This document shows, one piece after another, positions 51,897 through 62,304 of a DNA stretch of 64,000 nt. A model generated the notes under the pieces. That model made no database searches. It was not told the DNA's origin and was given only the letters and a program-made list of their open reading frames with translations. Source of the stretch: CAZTHL01 sp964613585 (GTDB taxonomy: Bacteria > Pseudomonadota > Alphaproteobacteria > DSM-16000 > Inquilinaceae); assembly GCA_964613585.1 (NCBI GenBank), contig CAZTHL010000009.1, positions 9,964-73,963 of the forward strand. The letters run 5' to 3'. Both the position numbers and the translations under genes were made by a program. Position 1 is the stretch's first letter; each line of letters opens with the position of its first letter.

Positions 51897-52925
51897 ATGC
51901 CCACCGGTCTTGCTCTTTCGGTCTTGCTGCATCTGGTCCTGGTCGCCGTGCTCATTGTCGGCGTGCCCTTCTTCCGGCGCGACCAGCCGACCATCGTGTC
52001 CGCGGCCCCCGCGACCCTGGTGAGCGCCAGCGAGTTTGCGCGGATCACCGGCGGTGGAGGGCCGGATGAGGCTGAAAGCCCGCGGCCCGATGCGGCGCCC
52101 GCGCCGGCGGCGGCGTCCGAGCCCGAACCTGAGCCCGAGCCGGCACCGCCATCGGAGCCGGCGACGGCGGTGGCGCCACCCGATCCGTTCGAGACGGCGG
52201 CCCCGGCTCCGCGCGAGGATATGCCGCTGCCGCCCGAGCCACCGACGCTGAGCGCGCCGCTGCCACCGGCGCAGGAGCCGGAGCCGATGCCACGGGCGGA
52301 GCCGGCCCCCGAGCCGCCCCTGCCGCCGACTCCGCCGCCCGAGGTCGCCGATCCGCCGCCCGAGATCGCCGATCCGCCGCCCGAGATCGCCGATCCGCCG
52401 CCCGAGGTGGCGGACGCGGCGCCCGGTCCGCCCCCGCCCGGTCCGCCACCGACCGAGGCCGAGCCGGAACCGCCTGCGCAGGTGGCGGCTCTGCCGACGG
52501 CCATCCCGGAACGCAGGCCGACCCCCCCACCGAAGCCTGCTGCGGCGTCGGCCGAGCCGGGCCGGCCGGCCGCGTCGCCGCAACAGACGGCGTCGTTGGC
52601 CGCGGCCCCGGGCCGCCTGTCGGGAGCCAGCGAGCAGGCCGTTCGGGAGAGGATCCGCAGCTGCTGGAACGTCGATCCCAATGCCCTGGAGTTGCGGGAG
52701 ACGGTAGTGGAGGTGCGTGTGCAGATGCGGCAGAACGGCACGGTCGAGCAGGCGTCGGTTGTGGACCAGGTCCGCTACCGCAGCGATGCGGCTTTCCGGT
52801 CGGCTGCCGATCGCGCCCTGCGGGCCGTGATCAACCCCCGCTGCCAGCCGTTTCCGCTGCCGACGGACAGCTACGAAGAGTGGCGCAGCATCGTTTTCGT
52901 CTTCGATCCTCGTGAGATGTTCTGA
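51897..52925 (+). CDS. tolA: TolA-like energy-transducing protein
   Basis: 342 aa. N-terminal membrane helix (LALSVLLHLVLVAVLIVGV), a Pro/Glu/Ala-rich periplasmic spacer of about 200 residues instead of the Ala/Lys helix of enteric TolA, then a TonB/TolA C-terminal domain (ERIRSCWNVDPNALELRET, VQMRQNGTVEQASVVDQVRY). The spacer contains four tandem 7-residue units of PPPEIAD/PPPEVAD type. Start ATG 51897 gives the expected membrane N-terminus. Between tolR and tolB. Confidence 0.92.
   Translation: MPTGLALSVLLHLVLVAVLIVGVPFFRRDQPTIVSAAPATLVSASEFARITGGGGPDEAESPRPDAAPAPAAASEPEPEPEPAPPSEPATAVAPPDPFETAAPAPREDMPLPPEPPTLSAPLPPAQEPEPMPRAEPAPEPPLPPTPPPEVADPPPEIADPPPEIADPPPEVADAAPGPPPPGPPPTEAEPEPPAQVAALPTAIPERRPTPPPKPAAASAEPGRPAASPQQTASLAAAPGRLSGASEQAVRERIRSCWNVDPNALELRETVVEVRVQMRQNGTVEQASVVDQVRYRSDAAFRSAADRALRAVINPRCQPFPLPTDSYEEWRSIVFVFDPREMF
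52332..52415 (+). repeat. Four tandem 21-bp repeats inside tolA
   Basis: Four 21-base units (52332, 52353, 52374, 52395) encode the PPPE(I/V)AD repeats of the TolA spacer. Units two and three are identical; units one and four differ at a few bases. Likely site of slipped-strand length change. Confidence 0.85.
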
Positions 52926-52940
52926 GAGCCGTGAGGGAGC

Positions 52941-54299
52941 GTGTTGCCCAGCATGAATTGCGTTCCGTTGAGCCTGGCCCCGCGGCGGCGCCCTGCCTTG
53001 GCGGCAGCCCTTGGGCTGCTCGCGTGCCTGATGGCCGGAGCCGCGCGGGCCGAGGTGCGCATCGACATCACGGAGGGCGTGTTCCAGCCCCTGCCCATCG
53101 CCATCTCCCGCTTCTTCGCCGAGGCGGAGGACGAGCGGCGGACCGGCCAGGCGATCGCCTCCGTTGTCGCGGCCGATCTCGAGCGTTCGGGCCTGTTTGA
53201 TCCGGTCGATCCCAACGCGTTGATCCAGTCACCGGAGTCGTTGCAGGCCGGCCCTCGCTTCGGCGACTGGCGGGTCATCAACGCTCAGGTCCTGACCTCA
53301 GGCATGCTGGAGCGGCAGGACGACGGACGGCTCAAGGTCGAGTTCCGGCTCTGGGACGTCCTGGCCGAGCAGCAGATGGCCGGGCTTGCCTACTACACCG
53401 AGCCGGACAACTGGCGGCGGGTGGCGCACATCATCGCCGACCGGATCTACCAGCGGCTGACCGGGGAGCCCGGCTTCTTCGACACCCGGATCGTCTATGT
53501 CGCGGAAAGCGGACCGGCGACGGCCCGGGTCAAGCGGCTGGCGATCATGGATCAGGACGGCGCCAATCACCGCTTCCTCACCGACGGAGAGCATCTGGTC
53601 CTGACGCCCCGCTTCTCGCCGACCAGCCAGGAGATCACCTATCTCGCCTACCTCAGCAATCGTCCGCGGGTTTACTTGTTCAACATCAACAGCGGTCGCC
53701 AGGAGGTGCTCGGCGACTTCCCCGGGATGACCTTTGCTCCGCGCTTCTCACCCGACGGCAATCAGGTGATCATGAGCCAAGCGCAGGGTGGCGCCAGCAA
53801 CATCTTCGTCATGGACCTGCGGACCCGGAACGTACAGCAGCTGACGAGCACGCCGGGCATCGATACCTCGCCGTCCTTCTCGCCCGACGGGCAGCGCATC
53901 GTGTTCGAGTCGGACCGCGGCGGATCGCAGCAGCTCTACGTGATGAACGCCGACGGCAGTGGCGTGCAGCGAATCAGCTTCGGGGACGGCCGCTACGGCA
54001 GTCCTGTCTGGTCGCCCCGCGGCGACCTCATCGCCTTCACCAAGATCCACCAGGGCCGCTTCTTCATCGGCGCCATGCGGCCCGACGGCAGCGGCGAGCG
54101 GCTTCTGGCCGACGCGTATCACGCCGAGGGACCGACCTGGGCGCCGAACGGGCGAATCATCATGTACTTCACCGAGACGCCGTCCCGTCGAGGCAAGATC
54201 GCCCGGCTCCAGACGGTCGACCTGACGGGCACCATTCACTGGGCCGTGCCGACACCGATGGATGGGTCGGATCCAGCGTGGTCGCCCTTGAATCCCTAG
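52941..54299 (+). CDS. tolB: Tol-Pal beta-propeller protein TolB
   Basis: About 452 aa, periplasmic. The signal peptide ends at LMAGAARA-E. An N-terminal domain is followed by a six-blade propeller with repeated SPDG-type strands ([48 protein letters not shown]). The exact start is unclear: GTG 52941, TTG 52944 and ATG 52953 are in frame after GAGGGAG. Partner of Pal. Confidence 0.96.
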   Translation: MLPSMNCVPLSLAPRRRPALAAALGLLACLMAGAARAEVRIDITEGVFQPLPIAISRFFAEAEDERRTGQAIASVVAADLERSGLFDPVDPNALIQSPESLQAGPRFGDWRVINAQVLTSGMLERQDDGRLKVEFRLWDVLAEQQMAGLAYYTEPDNWRRVAHIIADRIYQRLTGEPGFFDTRIVYVAESGPATARVKRLAIMDQDGANHRFLTDGEHLVLTPRFSPTSQEITYLAYLSNRPRVYLFNINSGRQEVLGDFPGMTFAPRFSPDGNQVIMSQAQGGASNIFVMDLRTRNVQQLTSTPGIDTSPSFSPDGQRIVFESDRGGSQQLYVMNADGSGVQRISFGDGRYGSPVWSPRGDLIAFTKIHQGRFFIGAMRPDGSGERLLADAYHAEGPTWAPNGRIIMYFTETPSRRGKIARLQTVDLTGTIHWAVPTPMDGSDPAWSPLNP

Positions 54300-54440
54300 A
54301 CATGCGGCTCTAGTGTCCGCACCGTCGTTCCGCTGTGGGAATATTTCCGCTCGGCAGACGGCCGGGCCCCGGGCCTGCGATCTCCTCTGTCTCCTCACCC
54401 TGGCTCCTTGTGGTTCCATCGGTTCGAAAGGTTTGCTCGG

Positions 54441-54944
54441 ATGCGCCTTCCAGTCCTCGCTTTCCTTGCTTGTCTCGGGCTTCTTGCGGCGTGCACCTCG
54501 TCGCGGGAGGAGACGGTCGACGTGGCGGGATCCGGCCAGGGTGCCGATGCCGCCGGTCAGCAGCAGGTGGCGGTGAGCCCGATCGCGCCGGGGACCGAGG
54601 AGGACTTTTCCGTCAACGTTGGTGACCGGGTGTTCTTCCCCTTCGACCGGTCGGATCTGAGCCCGGAGTCGCGCAGCACGCTCGACCGCCAGGCCGCTTG
54701 GCTCCGGCAATATCCGAACCTGGACGTGATGATCGAGGGGCATGCCGACGAGCGAGGCACGCGGGAATACAACCTGGCGCTGGGCGAGAGGCGCGCCAAC
54801 TCCGTGCGCAATTACCTCATCGCCAGCGGAGTCGACGCGTCCCGGCTCTCGACGATAAGCTACGGGAAGGAGCGGCCCGCCGTTGCCGGCAGCAACGAGC
54901 AGGCCTGGGCGCAGAACCGCCGGGCGGTGACCCAGGTCAATTGA
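54441..54944 (+). CDS. pal: Peptidoglycan-associated lipoprotein Pal
   Basis: 167 aa. Signal peptide with lipobox LLAAC (lipidated Cys18), a short linker, then an OmpA domain with VFFPFDRSDLSPESRSTLD, MIEGHADERGTREYNLALGE and RRANSVRNYLIASGVD. ATG 54441 with GAAAGG upstream is preferred over a TTG at 54408. Anchors the outer membrane to peptidoglycan. Confidence 0.97.
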   Translation: MRLPVLAFLACLGLLAACTSSREETVDVAGSGQGADAAGQQQVAVSPIAPGTEEDFSVNVGDRVFFPFDRSDLSPESRSTLDRQAAWLRQYPNLDVMIEGHADERGTREYNLALGERRANSVRNYLIASGVDASRLSTISYGKERPAVAGSNEQAWAQNRRAVTQVN

Positions 54945-55063
54945 CGACCGCGCCTGACCGGGATGTCTCGAGCCTGGGCGTCGGAGACGCGATACCGGGC
55001 CGGAGGCGGGTTCACGGGCGACGGTCCCGGCCGGACCGGATCCGTAGGCCCGACGGAGCACGG

Positions 55064-56059
55064 ATGGCAATGTGGGCGTGGCTCGGGATGCTTGGCCTCA
55101 TGGTGGCTGCGGGGCCGTTTGCGGGGCCGCTGCAGGCGCATGCGGCAACGGTGCCGGAGCGGGCGCTCGCCGACCAGCCTGCCCCGATCGAGCTTTGGGC
55201 GCGAACCGCTGATCCGGCGTCCGTCCGGGCGACGCGCGGCTTCCCACCCGCGGGCGGCGGCATCGGCCTGCTGGCCCAGGCCGGGGAGCTGCCGCCGGAC
55301 TACGCGGCATCGGTGGAGGTCAGGCTGTCGCGCATGGAGAACCGGTTGCGCGACCTGACCGGTCAGCTCGAGCGTCTGGAGCATGATGTCGGGCTGATCG
55401 AGGATCGGCTCGACCGCGCTCTGGCGGACATCGAGTTCCGGCTGGGGCGCCTGGAGGGGGCCCCTGAGGCGCTGGCCGCCGGCGAGGCGATCAGCGGAAC
55501 GGTCAGCGGACCGCCGCCCGGTGATCCCGGGGAGACGGGGGCGGGGACGCCCGGCCCCGGTGAGCCGGCGGGCGATCAGGTCACCGGCTCCCTGGGCAAC
55601 CTGCCCGTGCCACCCGGGAATACGGCACAGGGGCCGGCAGCGCCGCCGCCTGAGGCTCCCTCCCTGCCGCACGGCACGGCCAGCGATCGGTACGATCGCG
55701 CTTACGGCCTGCTTCAGCAGGCCGATTTCGCGGCGGCGGAGCAGGCGCTCAGGTCGTTCGTCGCCGAGCATCCGGACCATCAGCTGGCCAGCAACGCCCA
55801 GTACTGGCTGGGCGAGACCTATTACGTCAGAGGCCGGTTCAACGAGGCTGCGGTTGCCTTTGCCAGGGGCTATCAGAATTTTCCGGAGGGTTCAAAGGCC
55901 GCGGACAGCCTCCTGAAGCTGGCCATGTCCCTCGGCGCGATGGGGCAGACCGAGGATGCCTGCCTGACCTTCGACGAGCTCGGCGAGCGATTCCCCAACG
56001 CTCCCGCCGCCATTCAGCGCCGGGCCCAGCAGGAGCGCGATCGCTGGCAGTGCCCGTAG
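55064..56059 (+). CDS. cpoB: Tol-associated periplasmic protein CpoB (YbgF)
   Basis: 331 aa. Signal peptide (MLGLMVAAGPFAGPLQAHA), a trimerising coiled coil (RLSRMENRLRDLTGQLERLE), a Gly/Pro-rich linker, and C-terminal TPRs (YDRAYGLLQQADFAAAEQAL, NAQYWLGETYYVRGRFNEAA). CpoB coordinates Tol with wall synthesis. ATG 55064 has GGAG five bases upstream; the in-frame extension into pal is rejected. Confidence 0.93.
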   Translation: MAMWAWLGMLGLMVAAGPFAGPLQAHAATVPERALADQPAPIELWARTADPASVRATRGFPPAGGGIGLLAQAGELPPDYAASVEVRLSRMENRLRDLTGQLERLEHDVGLIEDRLDRALADIEFRLGRLEGAPEALAAGEAISGTVSGPPPGDPGETGAGTPGPGEPAGDQVTGSLGNLPVPPGNTAQGPAAPPPEAPSLPHGTASDRYDRAYGLLQQADFAAAEQALRSFVAEHPDHQLASNAQYWLGETYYVRGRFNEAAVAFARGYQNFPEGSKAADSLLKLAMSLGAMGQTEDACLTFDELGERFPNAPAAIQRRAQQERDRWQCP

Positions 56060-57402
56060 ACGGGTCGCCCGTCCTCCGGCAGGCGTCCGGGGACAGGCCG
56101 GGCTCAGGCAGGTTCGATCTCGCCATGCGCGCCTTCGCCCCGTTCGAGCCGGCGCCGCTTCTCGCGGTAGGCGTGTCGGGCGGCGCCGATTCCATGGCGC
56201 TGTGCCTGCTCGCCCGTCAGTGGGTCCGGGAACGGGATGGAAGGGTGATCGGCATCACCATCGATCACGGCCTGCGCCCGGAGTCTGCCGAGGAGGCGGC
56301 CCTGGTCCGCCGGTGGCTGGCGAGCCGTGACATCGACCACGTCACCGTCCGCTGGAGCGACCGGCCCGAAGGACCCATTGACCAAGCCGAGGCGCGGACC
56401 GCGCGCTATCGTCTGCTGGAGCAGGCGTGCGCCGAGCGTCGCGCGCTGCACCTGCTGACGGCTCATTGCCTCGAGGATCAAGCGGAAACGTTCCTGCTCC
56501 GGTTGTCGAAGGGCAGCGGGCTCGATGGCCTGGCGGCGATGCCGGCCGTGCGGGAGCTGAGCCGGATCCGCCTGCTGCGGCCGCTCCTGACCTTTCGGAA
56601 AGCCGAACTCGAGGAGATCTGCCGCGGGCTGAAGCAGGACTGGATTGAGGATCCGTCGAACCGGGACAGGCGTTATGCGCGGAGCCGGCTGCGGGCGGTC
56701 GGCCCGGCCCTGGCGGCCGAGGGCCTGAGCGCGGAGCGGCTGGCGGAGACCGCACGACGCCTGGGCAAGGGTCGGGCGGCCCTCGACAAGGCGACGGCGA
56801 AGGTCCTGGCGCGGGCGGCATGCATCTATCCGGAGGGTTCGGCCGAGCTCGATCCGGCTCCGTGGCGGACGGCGCCGGACGACGTCGCCGCGCGCGCGTT
56901 GAGCGCCCTCGTTCGCACGGTCGGCGGAGGCCTGCATCCGCCTCGGCAGGCACGGCTCGATCGGACCATCGCGTGGGTCAGGCAGGGCATGCCCGGCGGC
57001 CGCACCCTCGCCGGATGCCGATTGATGCCAAGACGGCGAGGCGGACGGACCTGGCTGCGCATTGTGCCGGAGGTGCCGTCCTGGGACGCCGGCACGCCGA
57101 TCCGGCCAGGACAGACAATGTGGTGGAGGAATCAATTTCGCGTGCGCCTGACGCCGCAGTGTCGGGATGGTGACTTGAAAGTTCGAGCTCTGGGATCGAC
57201 CTCTCAGGGCAAGTACCTGAGACGTGACGTTGGTCTTTCGGCGGAGGCGTGGCTGCCGGCGTTGTGGCACGGGAATGCGATCCAGGCGTTGGCGACCCAT
57301 GACGGAGAGCCTTCAGCGGCCGAATCGGATAGCATGCCGCTCATGTCGATTGCCTTCGAGCCGGGTCGGGCGATCGGTGGTCCGAGCTTCGGTGTTGTTT
57401 AG
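56050..57402 (+). CDS. tilS: tRNA(Ile)-lysidine synthase TilS
   Basis: 450 aa; ATP-dependent modification of the AUA-decoding tRNA-Ile. P-loop LLAVGVSGGADSMALCLLAR, then GITIDHGLRPESAEEAALV and TAHCLEDQAETFLLRLSKGS are diagnostic. GTG 56050 is used because the residues before the P-loop (FDLAMRAFAPFEP) resemble family N-termini. ATG 56125 is an alternative start. Overlaps cpoB by 10 bp and precedes ftsH, a frequent neighbour. Confidence 0.95.
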   Translation: MPVDGSPVLRQASGDRPGSGRFDLAMRAFAPFEPAPLLAVGVSGGADSMALCLLARQWVRERDGRVIGITIDHGLRPESAEEAALVRRWLASRDIDHVTVRWSDRPEGPIDQAEARTARYRLLEQACAERRALHLLTAHCLEDQAETFLLRLSKGSGLDGLAAMPAVRELSRIRLLRPLLTFRKAELEEICRGLKQDWIEDPSNRDRRYARSRLRAVGPALAAEGLSAERLAETARRLGKGRAALDKATAKVLARAACIYPEGSAELDPAPWRTAPDDVAARALSALVRTVGGGLHPPRQARLDRTIAWVRQGMPGGRTLAGCRLMPRRRGGRTWLRIVPEVPSWDAGTPIRPGQTMWWRNQFRVRLTPQCRDGDLKVRALGSTSQGKYLRRDVGLSAEAWLPALWHGNAIQALATHDGEPSAAESDSMPLMSIAFEPGRAIGGPSFGVV

Positions 57403-57500
57403 GGGGCGGTGCGCATTATCTACCAGGATCAACGGTTTCGGGTGTGGAGAAGGTGAACGGGTGGCCGGACGGGCCCCCTGCGGCGTAGAGGAAACGGCCA

Positions 57501-59426
57501 GTGAACAATATCGGCAAGAATCTCGCGCTTTGGATCATTATCGGCCTTTTGCTGGTCGCGCTCTTCAATTTGTTCCAAAGCTCGGGTAATCGGGGACCGG
57601 AGGCGTCGATCCCGTACAGCGAGTTCGTTGCTGCGGTCGAGAACGGCCAAATCTCGGATGTTACCATCAAAGGTGATCAGATCTCTGGTCACTTTTCGGA
57701 TGGCCGGTCGTTCAGCACCTATGCGCCGAACGATCCGAACCTGGTCTCTAGATTGACTGAAACCGGTGTTCGCGTCACCGCCACGCCGGACGACAGCAAT
57801 GTTCCATCGCTGTTCAGCATATTGCTGAGCTGGTTCCCGATGCTGCTGCTGATCGGCGTGTGGATCTTCTTCATGCGTCAGATGCAGTCCGGCGGCGGCA
57901 AGGCCATGGGTTTCGGAAAGTCGCGCGCGCGACTGCTGACCGAGCGCACCGGGCGGGTGACGTTTGACGACGTGGCCGGGGTCGACGAGGCAAAGGGGGA
58001 GCTCGAGGAGGTTGTCGAGTTCCTGAAGGACCCACAGAAGTTTCAACGCCTGGGCGGCAAGATTCCCAAGGGTGTGCTTCTGGTGGGCCCGCCGGGCACT
58101 GGCAAGACGTTGATTGCCCGGGCGGTGGCTGGCGAGGCAAATGTCCCGTTCTTCACCATCTCCGGCTCGGACTTCGTGGAGATGTTTGTGGGCGTTGGCG
58201 CCAGCCGTGTTCGCGACATGTTCGAGCAGGGGAAGAAGAACGCTCCCTGCATCATCTTCATTGACGAGATCGACGCTGTCGGCCGGCATCGCGGAGCGGG
58301 CCTCGGCGGCGGCAATGACGAGCGTGAGCAGACGCTGAACCAGCTCCTGGTCGAGATGGACGGGTTCGAGGCGAATGAGGGGGTGATCCTCATCGCCGCA
58401 ACCAACCGGCCGGACGTTCTGGATCCGGCGCTCTTGCGGCCGGGCCGCTTCGACCGTCAGGTCGTCGTGCCCAACCCTGACGTGGTCGGCCGGGAGAGGA
58501 TCCTGAAGGTGCACATGCGCAAGGTGCCGTTGGCGCCGGATGTCGATCCGAAGGTGATCGCGCGAGGCACGCCAGGCTTCTCCGGCGCCGATCTGGCCAA
58601 TCTTGTGAACGAGGCGGCCTTGCTGGCGGCACGCCGGGGCCGTCGGGTGGTCGGTCACCTCGAGTTCGAGGATGCCAAGGACAAGGTGATGATGGGCGCG
58701 GAGCGTCGCTCCATGGTCATGTCCGAGGACGAGAAGAAGCTGACAGCGTATCACGAGGCCGGCCACGCCGTGGTGGCGCTGCACATGCCGGCATCGGATC
58801 CGGTGCACAAGGCGACCATCATTCCCCGGGGCCGCGCCCTCGGCATGGTGATGCGATTGCCGGAGGGAGATCGGCTGAGCCTGCGGCGCAACAAGGCCGA
58901 GGCTGATCTGGCGGTGGCCATGGGTGGGCGAATCGCCGAGGAGCTCACGTTCGGTGCCGACATGATCACCTCCGGCGCGGCTGGTGACATCAAGATGGCG
59001 ACCGATCTTGCCACCCGGATGGTCACCGAGTGGGGCATGAGCGAGAAGCTCGGCATGCTGCAATATGGAGCGCCCGAGCAGGAGGTGTTCCTGGGACATT
59101 CCGTGACCCAGCACAAGAACATCTCCGACGCGACCGCCAAGCTCGTCGATGAGGAGATCCGGCGGATTGTGGACACTGCCTACGAAAAGGCGCGCACAAT
59201 CCTGACCGAGAACATTGATCAGCTTGAGGCGGTGGCGCGCGGATTGCTCGAGTACGAGTCGCTGACGGGTGATGAGATCGGGGCCTTGCTCAGGGGTGAG
59301 TCGATCGTTCGGGCCGAGCCGGAGGACACGCCGCCGCCGCCGAAGAAGCCTGCGGGCAGGCGGTCCTCGGTCCCGACCGGTGGTACCAAGGGCAGTCTCG
59401 GACCGGAGCCCCAGCCAGGGACCTGA
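57501..59426 (+). CDS. ftsH: Membrane AAA+ zinc protease FtsH
   Basis: 641 aa. Two membrane helices ([18 protein letters not shown] and [20 protein letters not shown]) flank a small periplasmic domain. AAA+ Walker A GPPGTGKT lies near residues 196-203 and Walker B is CIIFIDEID. The second region of homology ends in [20 protein letters not shown], and the zinc motif HEAGH is at 418-422. GTG start preceded by AGAGGA. It degrades LpxC and membrane proteins in other bacteria; lpxC is also in this window. Confidence 0.98.
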   Translation: MNNIGKNLALWIIIGLLLVALFNLFQSSGNRGPEASIPYSEFVAAVENGQISDVTIKGDQISGHFSDGRSFSTYAPNDPNLVSRLTETGVRVTATPDDSNVPSLFSILLSWFPMLLLIGVWIFFMRQMQSGGGKAMGFGKSRARLLTERTGRVTFDDVAGVDEAKGELEEVVEFLKDPQKFQRLGGKIPKGVLLVGPPGTGKTLIARAVAGEANVPFFTISGSDFVEMFVGVGASRVRDMFEQGKKNAPCIIFIDEIDAVGRHRGAGLGGGNDEREQTLNQLLVEMDGFEANEGVILIAATNRPDVLDPALLRPGRFDRQVVVPNPDVVGRERILKVHMRKVPLAPDVDPKVIARGTPGFSGADLANLVNEAALLAARRGRRVVGHLEFEDAKDKVMMGAERRSMVMSEDEKKLTAYHEAGHAVVALHMPASDPVHKATIIPRGRALGMVMRLPEGDRLSLRRNKAEADLAVAMGGRIAEELTFGADMITSGAAGDIKMATDLATRMVTEWGMSEKLGMLQYGAPEQEVFLGHSVTQHKNISDATAKLVDEEIRRIVDTAYEKARTILTENIDQLEAVARGLLEYESLTGDEIGALLRGESIVRAEPEDTPPPPKKPAGRRSSVPTGGTKGSLGPEPQPGT

Positions 59427-59450
59427 CCGCGTGGGGTGCTTCGAGAAACC

Positions 59451-60584
59451 ATGACGGGCGTTAGCGATGCGCCTGCGGCAACTGGCCCCGGACACGTCCG
59501 GGGCTTTTTGCTTGCGGCGGCAGCGACCGGAACGCGTTGCCGGGCGAGGCCGCTGGCGATCGGCCGATCGGGGCTCTGGCCGCTGGCCGGCGGTCCCGCT
59601 CGGTTCAGCCGCATCGAGCTGGCATGCCGTCGGGACAACACGGTCAACCGCCTTGCCGCCCGTTGCGAGGACCTCCCCGAACGCGACGATCCGGCGATGG
59701 TGGACACAGGGATGACCCGCTGGATCGATGCGCTGACCCGACGGCGTCAATCCGTGGCCGGCTTGTCCTGGGAGGCTCCGCGCCTCATGGGCGTGATCAA
59801 CGTCACGCCGGACAGCTTCTCGGACGGCGGGCGCTTCCTCGACCCGATGAGGGCGGTCGATCATGGGCTTCGCCTCGTCGATCAAGGAGCGGACATCCTG
59901 GATGTCGGCGGCGAGAGCACGCGGCCGGGTGCCGTTACGGTTGCCGCTGACGAGGAGAGCCGACGGATTGTTCCGGTCGTTCGTGCGCTCGCCGAGCAGG
60001 GCGCGCTGGTTTCCATCGATACCCGCCATGCGCCGGTCATGGCGGACGCGCTGGCTGCGGGAGCCCGCATGATCAACGATGTCAGTGCCTTGACCGGCGA
60101 CTCGGAGAGCCTCCGCGTCGCCCGGGACAGCGACGTGCCGGTCATTCTCATGCACATGCAGGGCGAGCCCGGCTCCATGCAGTCGGCGCCCCGCTATGTT
60201 GACGCTCCGCTCGACGTGCTCGATCTTCTCGAGGCTCGGGTGAGCGCATGCGCGGACGCCGGACTGGCTCCAAGCCGTGTGATCGTCGACCCCGGCATCG
60301 GATTTGGCAAGACGCTCCGGCACAACCTTGAGCTTATGGAGGCCCTTGGACTGCTCCACGGCCTTGGTTGTCCCGTGCTCCTAGGGGCTTCCCGCAAGAG
60401 CTTCATCGCTCGGGTGGATCGTGAGCAGCCGGTCGAGCATCGCCTGGGCGGCTCGATCGCCGCCGCCCTGTCCGGGGTGGCCAACGGGGTGCAGATCCTG
60501 CGGGTGCACGATGTCGAGGAGACCCGGCAGGCGGTGGCCGTGTGGCAGGCCATCGCGTCGGGCGGGCCTGCCGGGTGGCGGTGA
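59451..60584 (+). CDS. folP: Dihydropteroate synthase with alphaproteobacterial N-terminal extension
   Basis: Up to 377 aa. The TIM-barrel core has [53 protein letters not shown] and [11 protein letters not shown]. The ~115 residues before it include [15 protein letters not shown], which matches the N-terminal extension of alphaproteobacterial FolP, so part of it is real. The exact start is unresolved: ATG 59451 lies upstream of a perfect intrinsic terminator (59485-59509) that falls inside the reading frame. A start after the terminator, such as TTG 59508, is also possible. Precedes glmM. Confidence 0.9.
   Translation: MTGVSDAPAATGPGHVRGFLLAAAATGTRCRARPLAIGRSGLWPLAGGPARFSRIELACRRDNTVNRLAARCEDLPERDDPAMVDTGMTRWIDALTRRRQSVAGLSWEAPRLMGVINVTPDSFSDGGRFLDPMRAVDHGLRLVDQGADILDVGGESTRPGAVTVAADEESRRIVPVVRALAEQGALVSIDTRHAPVMADALAAGARMINDVSALTGDSESLRVARDSDVPVILMHMQGEPGSMQSAPRYVDAPLDVLDLLEARVSACADAGLAPSRVIVDPGIGFGKTLRHNLELMEALGLLHGLGCPVLLGASRKSFIARVDREQPVEHRLGGSIAAALSGVANGVQILRVHDVEETRQAVAVWQAIASGGPAGWR
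59485..59509 (+). terminator. Intrinsic terminator after ftsH, inside the 5' part of folP
   Basis: GCCCCGGAC-AC-GTCCGGGGC followed by TTTTT: a perfect 9-bp GC stem with a T5 tail, 59 bases after the ftsH stop. It is a textbook Rho-independent terminator or attenuator. It overlaps the folP reading frame. Confidence 0.85.
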
Positions 60585-60593
60585 TCGCCCCTT

Positions 60594-60611
60594 GAACCGG
60601 GCATGCGGTTC
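60594..60611 (+). terminator. Small hairpin after folP, weak terminator candidate
   Basis: GAACCG-GGCATG-CGGTTC followed by GGTCTTTGG, a few bases past the folP stop. The stem is short and the T-run is broken, so read-through to glmM is likely. Confidence 0.25.
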
Positions 60612-60702
60612 GGTCTTTGGTAATCAAAAGGATCGAAAAGGATTGGTCAGCACTTCTTCTTCATTGGCCAATCATCGATCGGGGCTCGGACAAAGGATGG
60701 GC

Positions 60703-62091
60703 ATGACACGCAAGCTATTCGGCACCGACGGCATCCGGGGCACGGCCAATGTCGAGCCCATGACCGCCGACATCGCGCTTCAGGTCGCCATGGCTGCGGC
60801 CGTGCAATTCCGGCGCGGTGAGCATCGGCACACGGTGGTGATTGGCAAGGACACTCGGCTTTCGGGCTACATGATCGAGGCGGCGATGCAGGCCGGCTTC
60901 GTCGCCATGGGGATGGACGTGATCCTCGTGGGACCGCTGCCGACCCCGGCCGTGGCCATGCTGACACGGAGCCTGCGCGCGGACCTCGGCGTGATGATCT
61001 CGGCTTCGCACAATCCGTTCGAGGACAATGGCATCAAGCTCTTCGGGCCCGACGGCTACAAGCTGTCCGATGCCGTGGAGGCGGCGATCGAGGAGCGTGT
61101 CCGGACGAATGGCGAGACGCTTTCGGCGAACCGTCCGGCCCCGGCAAGGCTGGGTCGGGCCTTTCGGATGGAGGACGCGCGAGGCCGCTACATGGAGGCG
61201 GTTAAGTCGACCTTTCCGAAGGGGCTGCGCCTCGATGGGCTGAAGATCGTGGTCGACTGTGCCCATGGGGCGGCTTATCGGGTCGCGCCATGGGTGCTGT
61301 GGGAACTCGGCGCGGAGGTCGTGAAGATCGGCATCGAGCCGGACGGTCTCAACATCAATCGCGACTGTGGCGCCACGGATCCTCAGCGGATGCGCCAAGC
61401 CGTGGTCGATACGGGCGCCGATCTCGGCGTTGCGCTCGACGGCGACGCGGATCGCCTGATCCTGGCGGACGAGCAGGGACGGACTATCGACGGCGATCAG
61501 GTCATGGCGCTCATCGCCCGCGACTGGCACCAGGCCGGCAAGCTTGCCGGCGGTGGCGTGGTGGCGACGGTGATGTCGAACCTGGGGCTCGAGCGCTTTC
61601 TGGCAGGCCGCGGGCTGGAGCTGCACCGCACGGCGGTCGGCGATCGGTATGTCGTCGAGCACATGCGGCAGCACGGCTTCAATCTCGGGGGCGAACAGTC
61701 CGGTCACCTGGTCATGTCGGATCATGCGACAACCGGCGACGGCATTGTCGCGGCTCTGCAGGTGCTCGCGGTCATCCGGCAGGAGACCGTGCCAGCCAGC
61801 GAAGTGTGCCGGGTATTCGAGCCGGTGCCCCAGCGCTTGCGCAATATCCGCTATGCCCCGGTACCCGGCCAACCGTCGCCGCTGGACTGGCGGCCGGTGC
61901 GCGAGGCCATCGCGGACGGGGAAAGGCGGCTGGGCCGCGGCGGTCGGCTGCTCATCCGGAAGTCGGGCACCGAGCCCGTGATCCGGATCATGGGCGAAGG
62001 CGACGACTCCGCCCTGGTCGACGCCGTGGTCGGCGACATTGCCGCCAGCGTGGAAGCCGCCAGCACCGGGCAGCGGGAGCCTGCCGTCTGA
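60703..62091 (+). CDS. glmM: Phosphoglucosamine mutase GlmM
   Basis: 462 aa; converts glucosamine 6-phosphate to glucosamine 1-phosphate for UDP-GlcNAc. The N-terminus [14 protein letters not shown], the phosphoserine Ser102 in [18 protein letters not shown], the metal loop [10 protein letters not shown], the sugar loop GGEQSGHLV and the phosphate loop [12 protein letters not shown] are all present. ATG 60703 is chosen over 60697 because AAAGGA lies five bases before it. It feeds the mur pathway encoded elsewhere in the window. Confidence 0.97.
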   Translation: MTRKLFGTDGIRGTANVEPMTADIALQVAMAAAVQFRRGEHRHTVVIGKDTRLSGYMIEAAMQAGFVAMGMDVILVGPLPTPAVAMLTRSLRADLGVMISASHNPFEDNGIKLFGPDGYKLSDAVEAAIEERVRTNGETLSANRPAPARLGRAFRMEDARGRYMEAVKSTFPKGLRLDGLKIVVDCAHGAAYRVAPWVLWELGAEVVKIGIEPDGLNINRDCGATDPQRMRQAVVDTGADLGVALDGDADRLILADEQGRTIDGDQVMALIARDWHQAGKLAGGGVVATVMSNLGLERFLAGRGLELHRTAVGDRYVVEHMRQHGFNLGGEQSGHLVMSDHATTGDGIVAALQVLAVIRQETVPASEVCRVFEPVPQRLRNIRYAPVPGQPSPLDWRPVREAIADGERRLGRGGRLLIRKSGTEPVIRIMGEGDDSALVDAVVGDIAASVEAASTGQREPAV

Positions 62092-62304
62092 ACGATGGGT
62101 GTCGCCGGGTCACGAGCGCGGTGTGAACGGGTTAGGATGTCGCTGTCGGGCGGCGCCTGCCCGGTGTGACGCTTCCGCCCGGGGCGCAGGCCTTCAGGCA
62201 AGCCGAGAGCCCTTTTGGACGGTGGACGCCTGCGGCTGCCGCTTGACAGAAGCGGGTGCCTCATTGCCCGATGCCGTCCCGCGACCCTCTAAGGGCAGCA
62301 TGGC

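Noticed and set aside
57429..60359. A 976-codon minus-strand open frame opposite ftsH and folP
   Set aside because: Same cause; ftsH and folP are unmistakable on the plus strand.
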